The notes: generated from the letters alone by a model not told the origin. DNA of 64,000 nt from Adiantum capillus-veneris (GCA_014529385.2 CM043969.1:24102446-24166445), one strand, 5' to 3'; numbered from the stretch's first letter, positions 35,921 through 48,363 are shown. Made by a program: numbers and translations.

Positions 35921-36683
35921 CTTGGGTTTTGCTGTTTTCATCTGTAGCAGTCACACTCGAAAGTAAGAGAGTGAGAACATTGCACATGAGGGAGAAAGTG
36001 AGACTATTGCCTTGCTGAGTTCAATTCAACATGGATATTGTGGCAGATGTGGCAACCTCCCATGTTTTTCTTTCAACACTCTAATTGACAACTTTTTAAA
36101 GCAAGATTGTGGTCTTGAACTGGTTTTACTCTAAAAGGCTTAACTTGTTTCAACTCTATGTACACCAAATTTTTAATATAAAAAATTGTGGCAAGTGGCT
36201 CTTAGTCGATAAAGTAGTTTCATTTTGTGTTAAATGTGGATGTGTTTGAACCTTACAACTGACCTAGATTTGTTGGTTAGGATTTTCCTGAAACAATTTG
36301 TAGGGGGTAAACCTAATATGAGTATTTGAAATAAGATGACCTAAACTTTCTCTAATAAAAGCTACATGGTACTTTGAGATGTGGCTTCATATTATGTTTA
36401 GGTTGGAGGGGGCTTTCATCTAAATCAAAACTAGTGAGCTTATCTGGATATTGTTTGATGTCCTGGGTGATGGTCATTTTAAACTCTAGTTTAAGAGGAC
36501 TAAGGGCTCTTGGTCTTTGTCCTGGATTTTTTTTTTCCAATGTTCAAAACCATGTAAACATTTTGACTCCAAGGGTCATTTCAAAGCCCTTGTATTGTGT
36601 ACCAAAATCAAACACTCTCTTTGGTCATTAGCCTTATTGCCGCCCATTTTGTTCACCGTTAAAGATGTTGAAAGAAAACATAG

Positions 36684-37015
36684 ATGATTTTATTATCTAG
36701 GAAAGTTCCTGGTTTAGGATTCCATGCCATTAGTAGTTTAGTTGAACTCCCATTTTCCCATCGGTAAACTCCTAAGGTCTCATCATTTGATTTTTTTCTC
36801 TTGGCAATTCTTGAATGCAATAGCATATAACTAACTAGACAAACGAAAGGTGGATTTTACTATCCAGGAGAGTTCTTGGCTTAGGATTCCATGCCATTAG
36901 TAGTTCAATTAAACTCCCATTTTCCCATCGGCAAACTCCTAAGCTCTCATCATTTGATTTTTTGTCTCTTGGCAATTCTTGAATGCGATAGCATATAACT
37001 AGCTAGACCAACTAG
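36684..37015. repeat. Tandem duplication, 167 bp period
   Basis: Two units share TTAGGATTCCATGCCATTAG, CCCATTTTCCCATCGG and GCATATAACTA blocks at a constant offset of 167 bp (36711 versus 36878). Confidence 0.9.
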
Positions 37016-37402
37016 ATGTGGATTTTCTCGAACTTCATGTTTTGGTGCTATCTCCGTCATCTTCGTTCGTACTACCAGTTGTTCCCAAACCTTGGCATTT
37101 TTGGGATCCTTCATCTTAACGAATCTAGTACCCTTGGGGTCCATATAGTAGTCCCCCTTTTTTGAGTTAAAAACTGATGCTCAAACTCAATGTCATGGTT
37201 ATCAACTCTGACTACATACTCATCCAATGATTCTATGTATATGTGAGACCATGCTCATTATTTGTATGGAACATCAAGCCATTGAAATACCTAATGGTCT
37301 TCTTAACTCAAGAGCAGTTGTTTGAAATCCATTTTCTCCTAAGCATCACCGTCTCTAGCAATGCTCCAAATCTATCAAGAAAGATTTAAATTAGTTCTAT
37401 TG

Positions 37403-37514
37403 AGTATCCACAATTTATATACGACCTATTTTTAGGGAGAAAATCCCTTATCCAAGGGAGTATCCACAACTTATATACGACCTATTTTTAGGGAGAAAAT
37501 CCCTTATCCAAGGT
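37403..37514. repeat. Tandem duplication, 56 bp period
   Basis: 37403-37458 and 37459-37514 are nearly identical; one substitution is visible. Confidence 0.95.
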
Positions 37515-37543
37515 TTGAAATCTGCTAAAGGTTCTTTTTTCCA

Positions 37544-37683
37544 TGTTACCATATATGTGGTAGTGGTGTGTGTTAACACACTTAGGACCGCCATGACTAT
37601 ATATATAATCCCATCAGTCTAGGGATAACTTATCTTTTGTTTCATGCACTAAACTATGCACCCTTACAACCCTAATTCCAACA
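37544..37683 (+). repeat. Copia-3 5' LTR, 140 bp
   Basis: TGTTACC..CCAACA. It contains ACACACTTAGGAC and CCCATCA.TCTAGGGAT blocks also present in the 3' LTR. Confidence 0.8.
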
Positions 37684-37685
37684 AT

Positions 37686-37697
37686 TGGTATCAGAGC
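37686..37697 (+). other. Copia-3 primer binding site
   Basis: A perfect TGGTATCAGAGC two bases after the LTR end. Confidence 0.95.
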
Positions 37698-39670
37698 AGG
37701 TTAGGTCCTCTTGGGCATAGTCGTCAACACCCCCTGTTCAATTTCTCCGATTTGGGTGAGCTTTCAACTGGTTGATAAATACGTAAAAAAAAATCATAGA
37801 GCTCCATGTGCTTAAAATTTTCCATTTCAGCCTCTGTTTCTGTGCTATATAGCACATGCTAATCCTACATCATTTTTCCTCTTCAGCGAAAATTTTCACA
37901 TTAAGTGCAGCCACTCGCCATGGCTCACAACAACACACATGTTTTCAATATTTTTGGTGTGAAGGAAAAAATGGATGGGGATAACTACCCACTGTGGTCT
38001 ATATGATGACGCATGTTCTTGTTTCAAAGGGTGTCTACCATGTTGTGCAAGGCGTTGATGTACATACACATCCTATGGATATAGGCTCCATTAAGGATGC
38101 TATAGGTTGTAACAGATCTATTGTTGCTAGACTTGTTTTCCCTATACATGAGTAATCTCATTGGGATGTTAGAGATATATAGGCTCATGAGTTGATTGAA
38201 TTATTTGTGAAGTGCACTATTACTTCTTACATTTGCGCAACAAAATCAGCAAAATAGACTTGGCATACTCTGGTTGGTCTTTTTGCAAGTTGCAACAGGC
38301 TTAAGATACTTTGGCTAGTCTTTATATGAAAATCACAATGAGGCTAAAATTGTATTACTGCTGCATAATTTGTTGGAGTCCAAGATAATGAAAGAGGAAG
38401 ATGGCATGGACACTTTTCTTGTTGGTATCAAGGATATCAATGAGCAACTCATTTTTGCTAGTGAAGTTATTTCTAACGGTTCACTTGTGTAGACTGTCCT
38501 CGATGTGTTGCCAGAATCTTACTAGACTTTTTCTAGCACTTCGAGACTTATGACCCAAGGATACACTCAAGCTTTCAAGTTTTATGCATTATGCACATTT
38601 TTGTTATGGGAGTCACTTTCAAGAAAGAACAAGGCTAAACAACATGTAGCTGAATAGGATTTTGTTGCTGCTCAAAAGGGAGGTGGTAACAGCAATGCAA
38701 CCACTTCTCGTGATGCTTCTGTGAGTAGCATATCACCTACATCTAGTGCTTCTACATGTAGCAACTCGTCTGTGAATTTTAATGAAAAAGGCAAGAAGAA
38801 GATGTGTTGCCATTATTGCAAGGCTAATGATCACTCGATAAAGCAATGGCCTAAGTTGAAGGAAAAAGAAGCCAAGAAGAAAGAGGATAGATTTACTATC
38901 AGTGCAGCTACCGTAGAATCTTTCGGAAATGAAGACTGTGATGTTGATATAGACACTAAGTGAGCATTTAGTGTAGAGTGTACTTATGATCCTTCTATCC
39001 ATGATGCATGTATGTTAGTTGCTACAGAGTCATATGTTTGGTACTTTGATAGTGGTGATAAAAATCACATTACTTTGTATCCTGACTTGTTTACCTCTCT
39101 TGAGGCTATCCCTCATGGGAATACGGTCTCTTGTGCCAACAATACCTCTTATCCAATCAAAGAAATTAGAAAGATTGTGCTAATTGTTGTGAGCATCTGA
39201 ATTTTTTTGTTGTGGGCTATATAAGCTCACTTTGTATGACAAGCGTGGGAAAATTTTTGCTAGTACAGTTGTGGATTCAAAGGTTGTTTCAAATGCCAAA
39301 CTGTGGCATGCATGTTTTGAGCATCTGAATTTTTCCACCTTGCTATGTTTGTAAAAAATTGATATGGTTGCTTCTTTTTCGCCTCTTGAAGCACCTTCTA
39401 AGAATTTTTGTGAAAGTTGTATTTTGGGTAAGATGCAACATTCAAAGTTTCCAAAGGATGGTTTAGTAAGGGCTACAGGTAGGTTACCACATGTGCGTAG
39501 TGATGTTTGTGGGCCTATGAAACTACATCCTTGGGTAATTATCTATACTTCATGGATTTGATTGATGATTTCTCGTGGCATGCATGGGTGTATCCACTTA
39601 AAGCTAAGTCCAAAGTGTTCATGTTCTTCAAGAAATTTCCAAAATGTACTAAGGGCACACTAGGTTAGAT

Positions 39671-39690
39671 GGGGGGGGGGGGGGGGGGGG
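39671..39690. repeat. Poly(G) tract, 20 bp
   Basis: Twenty G in a row within the Copia-3 integrase remains, presumably expanded after the element died; it falls at the RLDNGGEY-type motif region. Confidence 0.95.
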
Positions 39691-40652
39691 TATATGTCTC
39701 ATAAATTTAATGTATTTCTGGATAGTCATGGGGTAAAACACCAATATACCGTGCCTTATACACCTCAACAAAATGGTGTAAAAATAGGCTGCTTACGGAG
39801 ATGGCATGATGTATGGTCAAGACTCAAGGTTTACCACATTTGTTTTGGCACGATGTATGGTGAAGAGTCAAGAGTCAAGCTTTACCACATGCATTTTGGC
39901 TTGAGGCTGTCATGTGTGCTACTTATGTACTTAACATGTGTCCTACCAAAGCCTTGTAGTCTACAACTCCTTATGAAGTATAGCATGATAAGAAGCATCA
40001 ATTGATCATATGCACATTTTGGTTGTTGAGCTGATGCTTTGGTGCCACAAAAATAGTGAATAAAATTGGATGATAAGACTACCAAATGCATTTTTGTCGG
40101 TTATAGTCTTGAAAGCAAAGGTCACAGATTATATCATTCACAAACAAAATGTATCTTCGCTTCACGAGATTTTTTATTTGTGGAAGATTCTATTCAGCCT
40201 TTGTTATCATGTACAAAGAGACAGTAATGGAATCTCACATGACATTTATGACACTTTATTGCCTCTTTCTAAAGGTGGAAACTTGAATGTAAGTTCAAAT
40301 GAGATAAATGTACAACCTATGGGGGTTTCCAAAATTGTTATGGATTAGTCTATTACTGATGTAGATGTACATGATGTACTTGATACGAAAAGGGCTAAGA
40401 ATGGAGAGGCTAGGGGTATGCCAAAATGGCTAGTGCTGCTTTGCATGACAATAATTTGGGTGCACCTTTTTTTAGTCGTACTCGTTGAGGTTCTTGCCAT
40501 GTATCATATACATCAAATTGTTATGCTTTGACTATTTTGTGAGTGCGCTCATGCCATCTTGAACCTCAGACGCATGCAAATGATATACCAGGCCGTTGCG
40601 GGCTCCTCTAGAAATCAATAATGAACCGCAACGCATCTGGAAAGACTGCTCT

Positions 40653-41130
40653 CTAAGCGGTATCTGACAACCGAAATCTGCTAACTATCTCACTGAGATC
40701 AAGCTCTATCATCACAGCAGCTGAGGAACGCATCGCATGTCTTAGCGTGTATGACGCAGCATTGGGAAAAGACAAACAAACGTCTCTTGCACCCTCTATG
40801 GCAAACGTTGAACCATCGACAAAGTGCACACAACCAAGTCTCCCACTAGAAAATGTTCTAAACCACTCACGACATGGTGTGACGTGGAAAGCAGTATCAC
40901 TATCTAGTAGCAACTGTGGAGAAAGTGTGCTATCCATAGAAAAATCTGCAAGAGGTACACTCGAGGCAAGCATGACATCACCATCATTAGCATAGACTAC
41001 CATTGGAACTGCCTCTCTAACATGTGTCAAAGCCGTATCTGCATCTCGCATACATCTCCATTGCTATCTCATAGGTTCAAAACAACGGCGCCTAATGTGC
41101 CCTCTATTACCACAATGCCAACATCGTACA
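40653..41130 (-). pseudogene. Copia-4 gag knuckle and protease fragment
   Basis: On the minus strand, CWHCGNRGHIRRRC (about 41086-41127) is a CCHC knuckle. It is followed by the frame 41051-40653 with LLLDSDTAFHVT, a protease motif in which Asp replaces Gly of DSGA, and the GCVHFVDG segment typical of the Copia protease. The frame then ends; no integrase follows. Confidence 0.75.
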
Positions 41131-41139
41131 TATCGCCAA

Positions 41140-43161
41140 GAACGAGACCACCGTCTCTCACTGTCACACATGTCTACTGCCATAAGTGAACGCCAAAATG
41201 GCAACAAAGTGGGAGGTTAGTCGACCACTACACAATCATTAAAACCATGAACAATCGCATCAAATTTGATGCTCACATATTCATAAAACAACTCCAGAAT
41301 CTGCTATCTACAAGCATAAACTGGGACAAACTACTCAATAGAGTGTAAAGCGCATAACCATATACGCAAGTAGAGAGCAAACTAGCTAAAAACGCATCCC
41401 ACAAATTGCCTGCAAAAATCTGCAAAAACCTGTGAAACATGTGACTATCTATCTGTAGCCACACAAGCATATGCAATCTGTGTCCAAACTGACAAAACCT
41501 GTCAAAATCTGTCAAAGTGAGAGTAAACAATCGATCACTATGCCAAAGTGGGAATATATCGACCACTATACCATCAAAGAGTAAACTACGATATGCATAT
41601 ATCATGGCAAAAATCTAGGAAAAATCGGACAAAGTTTCCCCTGAAAACTAAGCAAAAACTCAAAAATCTCACCAAATACGCATGAAAATAGACACTCAGT
41701 GTCTTAGTAGCAAAATTCACCATTGGCATACACAGCACTGCCACCCTGGCAAAACGGCTCACTCGTGACCGAGTGGCTCTGTGGATGTATACCTATCCAA
41801 AAACGCTTGTAAACCTGTGAGCCTGCTACTTACGAGCTATATCAAGCTCAAACTATATCCTCATAATGCATACATAGCATGAAGCTGCACCAAAATATGC
41901 AGAAAAGCTCTCTGGAAAGCTCCACACAATCGTACATGAGCACTACATGTGCTGCATCACTGAAAATAATGTGCAACCTATGAGAAAAACTGGATGAAAA
42001 ACTAGCAGACATTCCCTCATCGGTCGCTAAACATGTCGATTGAAAATGCCGTCCAAGAGCCAAGTGCGCTTGATGGAAAAACCTGCTCTGGAATGGTCTG
42101 TCAGAGCCGTATCTATTGGTATGTGCTGTCAAAATCGAAAATTGGAAAAATCGCCGAAGTTGAAGCGCGGTGGAGACTACGTCGGAGCCAAATCTGTTCT
42201 AAAGTGGGCGCTAGAGGAGAGTCGATGCCGCTCTTGCTCTATCGTCGCCTACTGTGTTGAGGTCGAAAATCATCAATTGATGCCGTCTTTCGTAGTTGTA
42301 CGCTAGTCGAATAGCCGCCTGGTCGGTGTCAAAACCGACGCACCTAGCCGCCAATGCTCAAAGCTGGTGCGGCCAATGTGAAATGTCGAGAAAATTGCTA
42401 AAGCCAAGCCGCTAAATCAGTGTCGTAAACCAAAGGTCGAAAGGTCGGGGGGGACATGGGTCGAGTTTTTTTTGGCGGGAACATCCTCTTGCACACACTC
42501 AATGTGTGTAAGGTCAATTTAAAAAAAATATTCAATTTCCTGTTGAATTGTGGAGCTTGCAGACTGTCGATTGTCAGCTTGCCTGCACAAGTCTGACGAG
42601 CGGCAGAAGACAGCGGCAAAATGGGGCAAAATTGCAAATCTCCTCCTGTAGCACTATCTCTCTGCTCGGATTTGCAGCCCAGTTCTACTCAGGCTCGTTC
42701 TACCCAAAAATGCCTCCTTTGCCCTCCTAAGCCTTTTGTCTACAAGCTGCCGATCTGCTTCTATTGCTTGCAAAAGCTCTTGATGTGACCTGCTTGGCTA
42801 GTTGGCTTCGAGTTCTTGCTCACAAATTTGACTGTCAACTGCCGGCTGCTCCCCCAATTCCCATGCTTGGACTGCTGGCTCCAGCCTCCTACACACAATG
42901 GGGTTGCCTTGCTCGATGCCGAGCTTCAGTTCTGCGCCTTTTCGAGCACTTGCCCGATTTTGCCTTGCACAATCAAGCTTTGCAGACCTCCAAGCTCCCT
43001 CTTTCTTGCTCTGATTCCTCAAGAATCTCCAAGGTCTCCCCAAAGGCTCTAGAGGGCTTGTGTCTGCAGGTATGCCAAGATCTCACCGATCTCGCCCGAT
43101 CCGTGCCGCGAAGTACGATCCTGCCGAGCTCCAAGAGAATCACCGTCGCCGCCAAACCAAA
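41140..43161 (-). other. Leader and gag remnant region of Copia-4
   Basis: Sequence between the primer site and the knuckle. No clear gag motif is found; several frames on both strands (for example 42764-43168 plus) show no family signature. Much of it is probably long leader plus degraded gag. Confidence 0.4.
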
Positions 43162-43173
43162 GCTATGATACCA
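43162..43173 (-). other. Copia-4 primer binding site
   Basis: The minus strand reads TGGTATCATAGC, one mismatch from the initiator-Met site, two bases from the LTR end. Confidence 0.8.
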
Positions 43174-43175
43174 GT

Positions 43176-43391
43176 TGTGAGTGTGCACATGCGTGCGTGA
43201 TGCAATGTGGTGCATGCGGGGAAGGGGAGAAGCACGAGACCGCGTGTGTGGGTGGAGCAGCCTCAAGAAGTAGTGAGGGAGGTGCTCCTTATTCTTTCTA
43301 TATGAAGAATAAGGTATGTACACATGTGGGTGGGTGGCCGAACACCAGACGTCCGCCCCCTAGCAAAATGCGTAGTGCCTTTACCCCAATA
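43176..43391 (-). repeat. Copia-4 5' LTR, ~216 bp
   Basis: On the minus strand it begins TATTGGGGTAAAGG and ends CACTCACA. The beginning resembles Copia-2's TGTTGGGGTATAAAG, suggesting related families; the TG start has become TA. Confidence 0.65.
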
Positions 43392-44936
43392 TATTTCTAG
43401 TTTATGTGATGAAGAGAAATCTCTTTCTTTTGATGAAGCACATAATTAAGAAAATTGGATCATACTTATAGCAAATGAAAGATGGAATTCATGTGATTTT
43501 CCAGTTGGTACAATGTGGGTTTAAAAGTTGAAATGTAAGTTGGTACAAAGTGGGTTTAAAAGTTGAAATGTAAGCCATATGGCAAGATTGATTGCTCTAA
43601 GGCTAGACTTGTTGCAAAAGGTTATATGCAATACAAAAAGGCATTAGATATGAAGACAATTTACTTCCACTTGTCACATGACTAATGTTCATTTTAAATG
43701 TGCATTGGTAGCTTGCTTTGGATGGAATGTACATCAATCAAACATTGTTATTGCTTTCTTAAATTGTGATATATTTGAAGAAGTATATGTAACATAGCCT
43801 CACGGGTTTGTCAAGAAAGGACAAAAAAGAAAGTGTGTAAATGTAAGAAAGATTTACATGGGTTAAGGCAGTCTCCTTGTGCTTGGTATGAGAAAGCTGA
43901 CCCTCATTTGGTTGAGCAAGGCTTAGAGTCCAATTGAAAGCATTTTGTACATCAAACATGAGGTGATGTATATCTCATCTTTGTTTTGTATGTAGACGAT
44001 TTGTTGATAATTGGTTCGAATGAGACACACATTGCTGAATTCAAAGTTGAATTGAACGCCACTTTCAAGTGAAAGACTTGGGGCTTTTGCATCATTACTT
44101 GGGCATACAATTTAAGCAATGTGATGGAGGTATTTCTTTGTGTCAATCAAGATACATATAGACATCACTATGTAGTCCTGGACTTGAGGACTACAAACCT
44201 ATTGCTATTGCAAAGGAAATAAGTTTGACATTGAGTATTTATGATGTTGTATATCTTGCGGATGTCACTCTTTATTATCAGGCTGCTATTGGATGCAATA
44301 TTTATGTATGCAATACAAGGTTGGATATTTAGTTTGCTCTAATAGGTTACTAAAGGGTCTAAACATTGGAAGGTTGTTAAGAGGATCTTTTGTTAATTGA
44401 GTGGCACTTTACATCTTGGGTCACTTTATCCCAAGGAGGGATCATTGCTATCAAATTTGCATGGTATTTTAGACTCAAATTGGGATGGGTGTTTTGCACG
44501 CAAGTGGTAAGTTTGTTTCATGCTTGGCAATTCATGTATATCATGGTTGAACAAGAAGCAACCTACTGTGGAAACTTCTAGTTGTGAGGCTAAGTACATA
44601 ATAGTCTTCACAGCTACAATTGAGTGTGTATGGCTTGGACTCCTTATAATTGAATTGGATTTTGGACAGGGCACTGTCAACATCATCTACAATGACAACC
44701 ACAAAAAAAATTAGTAGTTGCAAGGAACCCAATTTTTCATGCTCGCACAGAGCACATTGAGGTGCATTATCACTATGTCAGGGAGAGAGTCTCTTAATAG
44801 GAGAGACCAACTTGGCTTATGTGCCAACACATGACAACCTTGCTTCCCTTTGTGGATTGATCATGTCCTTTGGCATGGCACTCCCCTATACATGAAGTGC
44901 TAGCTCTGGCTCATTGTATCACTCCCAGGGGGAATT

Positions 44937-45085
44937 TGTTACCATATATGTAATAGTGATGTGTGTGAACACACTTAGGACTGTTGAGGCACTTGTTCCA
45001 TCACTAGGAGGTTAATTTCCCTGTGCATTGTACATACACCCATCACTCTAGGGATTTTGCGCACTAAGCATTACACTTTATGTTG
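44937..45085 (+). repeat. Copia-3 3' LTR
   Basis: TGTTACCATATATG start after the purine tract. It shares the ACACACTTAGGAC and TCTAGGGAT blocks with the 5' LTR but has a ~45 bp extra segment in between. The 3' limit is approximate. Confidence 0.65.
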
Positions 45086-45116
45086 TGTGCTCTTGGTTTC
45101 TTCATTGTGCGCTTTT

Positions 45117-45207
45117 TCGCACGTGTCGGAGGCTGGGAACTTGCCGAACACTGTGTGCGAGCCACGTATGGCTACAAGAACACAACTAGACTATCCCAGT
45201 AAGCTCA
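45117..45207. repeat. 91 bp dispersed repeat, copy 1
   Basis: It begins TCGCACGTGTC and ends GTAAGCTCA, with a near-palindromic AGCCACGTATGGCT and ACTGTGTGCG inside. It matches 58775-58865 over exactly the same length. Confidence 0.8.
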
Positions 45208-45330
45208 AAGGGGCAATGACTACTCAATGCTTTGCCATCGTGAAGGATTTCGTGCCATGAAGAAGAGGGAGCCGTCATCGCCACGCTCCACCGCCTTGCC
45301 GCTGCCAATGCCTCCACAATGCTCGATCAC

Positions 45331-45404
45331 ACACACACACACACTCTCTCTCTCTCTCTCTCTCTCAAGCGCGCGTGTGCACACACACACACACACACAC
45401 ACAC
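45331..45404. repeat. (CA)n(CT)n(CA)n microsatellite
   Basis: CA, CT and again CA tracts separated by GCGCG-rich bases. Confidence 0.9.
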
Positions 45405-45698
45405 AAGTATTGGTTTTTGCTTGCTATTTTCTCCCCCCACTTGGGTTTTTTTCCTTTATTGGGATTATAGAGCTTTCTTTGCTCTGCCATTATAAATACG
45501 TGGGGCAAAGCCCTTGCATAATCGAAGCATGAACTTACTGGTATCATTATATGGGGAAGGCGGCCCCGTCTACTCTCTTCTACTCTTTGACTATGGACCT
45601 CCCAGGCGATGGCAATCGCGGGCTGAGTGTGGGATTCTCACAGTAAGGGGTGGCCAGGCGCATTCATCTCCACCTCTCTGGAAGCGTGCACACCTACC

Positions 45699-45797
45699 TA
45701 TTTAAACAGAGGTGAGGGCACACCTTTTCCCTCACTTAGCCTTGGATTAGGTTTTTTCTGCTTATTTTCCTCACTGTTTGAACTTGCTAAAGAAATG
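45699..45797 (+). promoter_or_regulatory. TATA/hairpin leader unit, copy B
   Basis: TATTTAAA at 45699-45706, GTGAGGG at 45712-45718 and CCCTCAC at 45729-45735 (10 nt loop), then CTTAG. The start ATGGAGCTTGCAG lies at 45795, 96 bp from the TATA start against 98 bp in copy A. No CAG/GT donor is evident just after the ATG. Confidence 0.45.
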
Positions 45798-47331
45798 GAG
45801 CTTGCAGCTCAAGCAACACATGTCTTATATTCTACCTTACTGCTAATTCCGGTTTTTGGTTTGTTCTTTGTAATGCTATGCATGGTTGAGATTGGAGCCG
45901 TCTGTTTTACATTATATATTGGTCATAATCATAAACAAACAGTTGAGCCATGGCATGGATGGCTTAGGTCTTGAGACCTCGATTTGCACTTAAAGGGGAG
46001 ATGGTCTCTGTTGAAGACTTGCATGAACTAAGCATAAATTTGTTGTGGGTGGTTGTACTTAAACTGCTGAGGGTTGCTTGTTACAATATAAAAATGATCC
46101 TCTTTAAAACAAACTGTTGTGCATGACTGGCTGGGGTCTTGAGACCTCGTGTTGGTAGCTGTTTCTGTTGAAACACTGGCGCGGACTGAGGTTCCTCTTG
46201 CAAGTAGGTATTGGCTCTTTGCTTGCAGCTAAAGGTTGTTGTTTTCACTAATTGTTATCATAACCACCTGGCAGTTTGCCGCTGCAGGTGTGTCAAGTAA
46301 AGTGTTGCTCTGAACTAGCCGATAAGGGCTGCTTTTTAAACTATAAAGAAACTGTGTTGAGCCATTGCATAGTTGGCTTGGGTCTTGACCTTGTTTTGCA
46401 TTTGATGACTTTTGTCGAAAACTGGCAAGGATTGAATGTTTCTAGCAGGCTCTGTGCTAGCAGCCTAGGGTTGTTATTTTCAATAACCGGTTATCATACC
46501 TACCTAGTAAAATGCCGACACAGATGTGTTAGCTTATGGGTTGCCTTGGTCGTAACCTATCTCTTGGATATTCAATGTGCCTTTTAAAAAAAAAAGGGGG
46601 GGGAGGGAGCATGACTGGCAGGATTCGGAAACTGTTGGTTTTTTTGGTAAACTGGTTGCCATACTCGGGCTTATCACCGTTGGGATTTCATATCAGATAA
46701 GGGGATGGGGTGTTTTTTAAGTACCCATGATTGGTGAAACTTTAAGGCATCATACTCTAATCAGGCCGGATACTACAGTCCGTGATAACTTGGCATTCTG
46801 AAGGTAAGTATACAACTGTTACTTTCGGCTTTGGAAAAAAGCTATGGTTGGTAATCCATGAGTCTATTAGTATAGATGGAGTTTTTGATACTGTTGATTG
46901 GTCATACTATCATTTTTTGTTGCAAAAAGGGAGATTATACATTAACCTCTTTTTTGACACCATTGGGCATCTTACACAGTTTAAGTCGTTCTTGACCTCT
47001 CGGTGTGTAAAGGAATACCAATGACACCTTGAGATTTTTACTTTTGAAGGTAAGTATATGGTTACTAATGCAAAGCATAGCTACCAAGCTATGGTGTAAA
47101 AATTAGATCTCACTATGATTAAATTGATATATGGATTCTTGGTGGGCTTCACAGCTCGGTATAAAAGGTAGAAGGTAACACTCATTTTTTGATGTATCAT
47201 ACAAGTTCTAAATAAATAACCTAGCTTGTCTAAAGTAAAATAAATCTGTAAGATGGACTGATAGGGTCCATTGATACCTGTAAAACACATCCAAGGCTAA
47301 CTGAATTGTTGTCTTGTTTGGATGGATGCAG
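45798..47331 (+). other. Intron-like body of copy B
   Basis: It contains about three diverged ~200 bp repeats with the phrase GTTGAGCCATGGCATGG and GGTCTTGAGACCT (near 45940, 46115, 46355). It ends with the conserved GATACCTGTAAAACACATCC block, CTAAC at 47297-47301 and GCAG at 47328-47331, as expected for branch point and 3' splice site. Confidence 0.4.
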
Positions 47332-47590
47332 GTAAAGACTCTATCCTATCTTGGAGGGTTTTCTTTTCTTTGGCAAGCAACTTTACTTAAATGAAGTACT
47401 CACTGAAGAACGGGGAAGTTCTTCCAACACTGGTCTAACTGAAAGAGGATCTCTTTCCTACAATCATTGACCTAAATAATTCTGATGCTGAGTTATTTTT
47501 GTACTTATCAGTTCATTGTTCCTTGGCCAGCTATCTTTTGAATGTAAAAATTCAATTATGTCTTATTAGTTAAGATTTAAATAGCTACAC
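47332..47590 (+). other. Putative terminal exon of copy B
   Basis: The sequence after GCAG begins GTAAAGACTCTATC and includes TTTTTGTACTTATC about 165 bp later, both mirrored in copy C. No long frame is present, so if transcribed this end is likely non-coding. Confidence 0.3.
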
Positions 47591-48226
47591 ACACACTCAC
47601 TTGGTCACAACATCTGACCTAGATAGCATCTATGGGGCTCCGATAATGTTCGGAATCACTATTTCTGGCCACAATATATGACTTCCAACCTATTGCACTC
47701 AAACTTTTTTTGAGCTGTGTTAGGGGATTTGTACCTTATGCTTTGCATATAAAATTACTACCTTAGGGCTGTGGTTGCTCTAGCACCTCATCTGGAGGGA
47801 GTTGTTGACTATCAATATATCATTCAAATTTGTGAACTCGTATGGATAAACTGAGTTGCTGCCTTATAAGAATTTACCCTGTGCTGTACAACTTCTAGTT
47901 TTTTTATGTGGATCACATTGGGAGAAATTAGAGCTATTTACTAGCCTTCCCAGAATTTTTTTGGAGCTACCCTATGGATACTACCCCCTAATCTATCTCT
48001 TAGCTAAAACCTATTCTTTGGACTCTTAAGTACTTGGGTGGATTTCGAGTTCATTGACTCTGCTTGGTTTTCATCAAACTGTCGCGGCTCTCATACTGCA
48101 TCGTGGCCCCAAATCTCTTTTGGGGATTGCCTCTGTTGCGGGATCTTACATTCACTCTAGCTTTGAACCACGCAGCTATCACATTAATGAGTGCATTATA
48201 GGTTCCTCCTTGGTGCTTCAAAACCA

Positions 48227-48363
48227 TATTTAAAGAGGTGAGGGATCTTCTGCTCCCTCACTTAGACTTTGTTGTTTTTTTGAAAAAGAGTGAGAGGAAG
48301 GAATGGGGCTTGTTCTGTTGATTCATCTCTTGGAAACATGGTGTTGGACACTCGGTGCCTCAG
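48227..48363 (+). promoter_or_regulatory. TATA/hairpin leader unit, copy C
   Basis: TATTTAAA at 48227-48234, GTGAGGG at 48238-48244 and CCCTCAC at 48255-48261 (10 nt loop), then CTTAG. ATGGGGCTTG lies at 48303, and CCTCAG/GTTGG at 48363/48364 matches the donor-like site of copy A. Confidence 0.45.

Larger units (their letters stand above)
34620..37540. other. Non-coding stretch with three short duplications
   Basis: No gene or transposon domain is recognised. It contains paired segments at 34971-35350, 36684-37015 and 37403-37514, a (CA)n tract near 35153-35174, and a weak copy of the TATA/hairpin motif near 35886. Confidence 0.6.
40538..43391 (-). mobile_element. Copia-4, internally deleted minus-strand element
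   Basis: The pentamer TATTT flanks the segment at 40533-40537 and 43392-43396. The right end is a full LTR (43176-43391) with a primer site next to it. The left end starts TGTGAGTG like that LTR but matches for only ~18 bp. Only gag/knuckle/protease remain; integrase, RT, RNase H and most of the 3' LTR are deleted. Confidence 0.65.
37920..44860 (+). pseudogene. Copia-3 gag-pol remains (interrupted)
   Basis: ATG at 37920 opens a gag with MDGDNYPLWS. A knuckle in 38721-38963 reads CCHYCKANDHSIKQW, with Trp in place of the last Cys. Protease is YFDSGDKNH (39012-39200), with Asp replacing the usual Ala after DSG. Pre-integrase CESCILGKM and SDVCGPM lie in 39364-39561, and the integrase TPQQNGV at ~39757-39780. 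After the Copia-4 insertion, RT resumes (KARLVAKGYMQ ~43600; LYVDDLLI ~43988), then RNase H (SWLNKKQPTVETSSCEAKY, 44520-44714). Many stops throughout. Confidence 0.85.
37544..45085 (+). mobile_element. Copia-3, old element split by Copia-4
   Basis: Short LTRs start TGTTACCATATATG at 37544 and 44937. A perfect primer site (37686-37697) follows the 5' LTR, and AGGGGGAATT precedes the 3' LTR. Gag, knuckle, protease, integrase, RT and RNase H pieces appear in order but full of stops. A 2.85 kb minus-strand Copia sits between the integrase and RT remains. Confidence 0.85.

Noticed and set aside
36950-37144. Minus 64-codon charged frame
   Set aside because: It lies across the 167 bp duplication boundary and has no recognisable motif.
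42764-43168. 134-codon plus frame
   Set aside because: It is antisense to the Copia-4 leader and shows no family signature.
45057-45260. Small secreted protein with signal-like start
   Set aside because: The frame spans the Copia-3 LTR end and the 91 bp dispersed repeat, so it is a chance frame.
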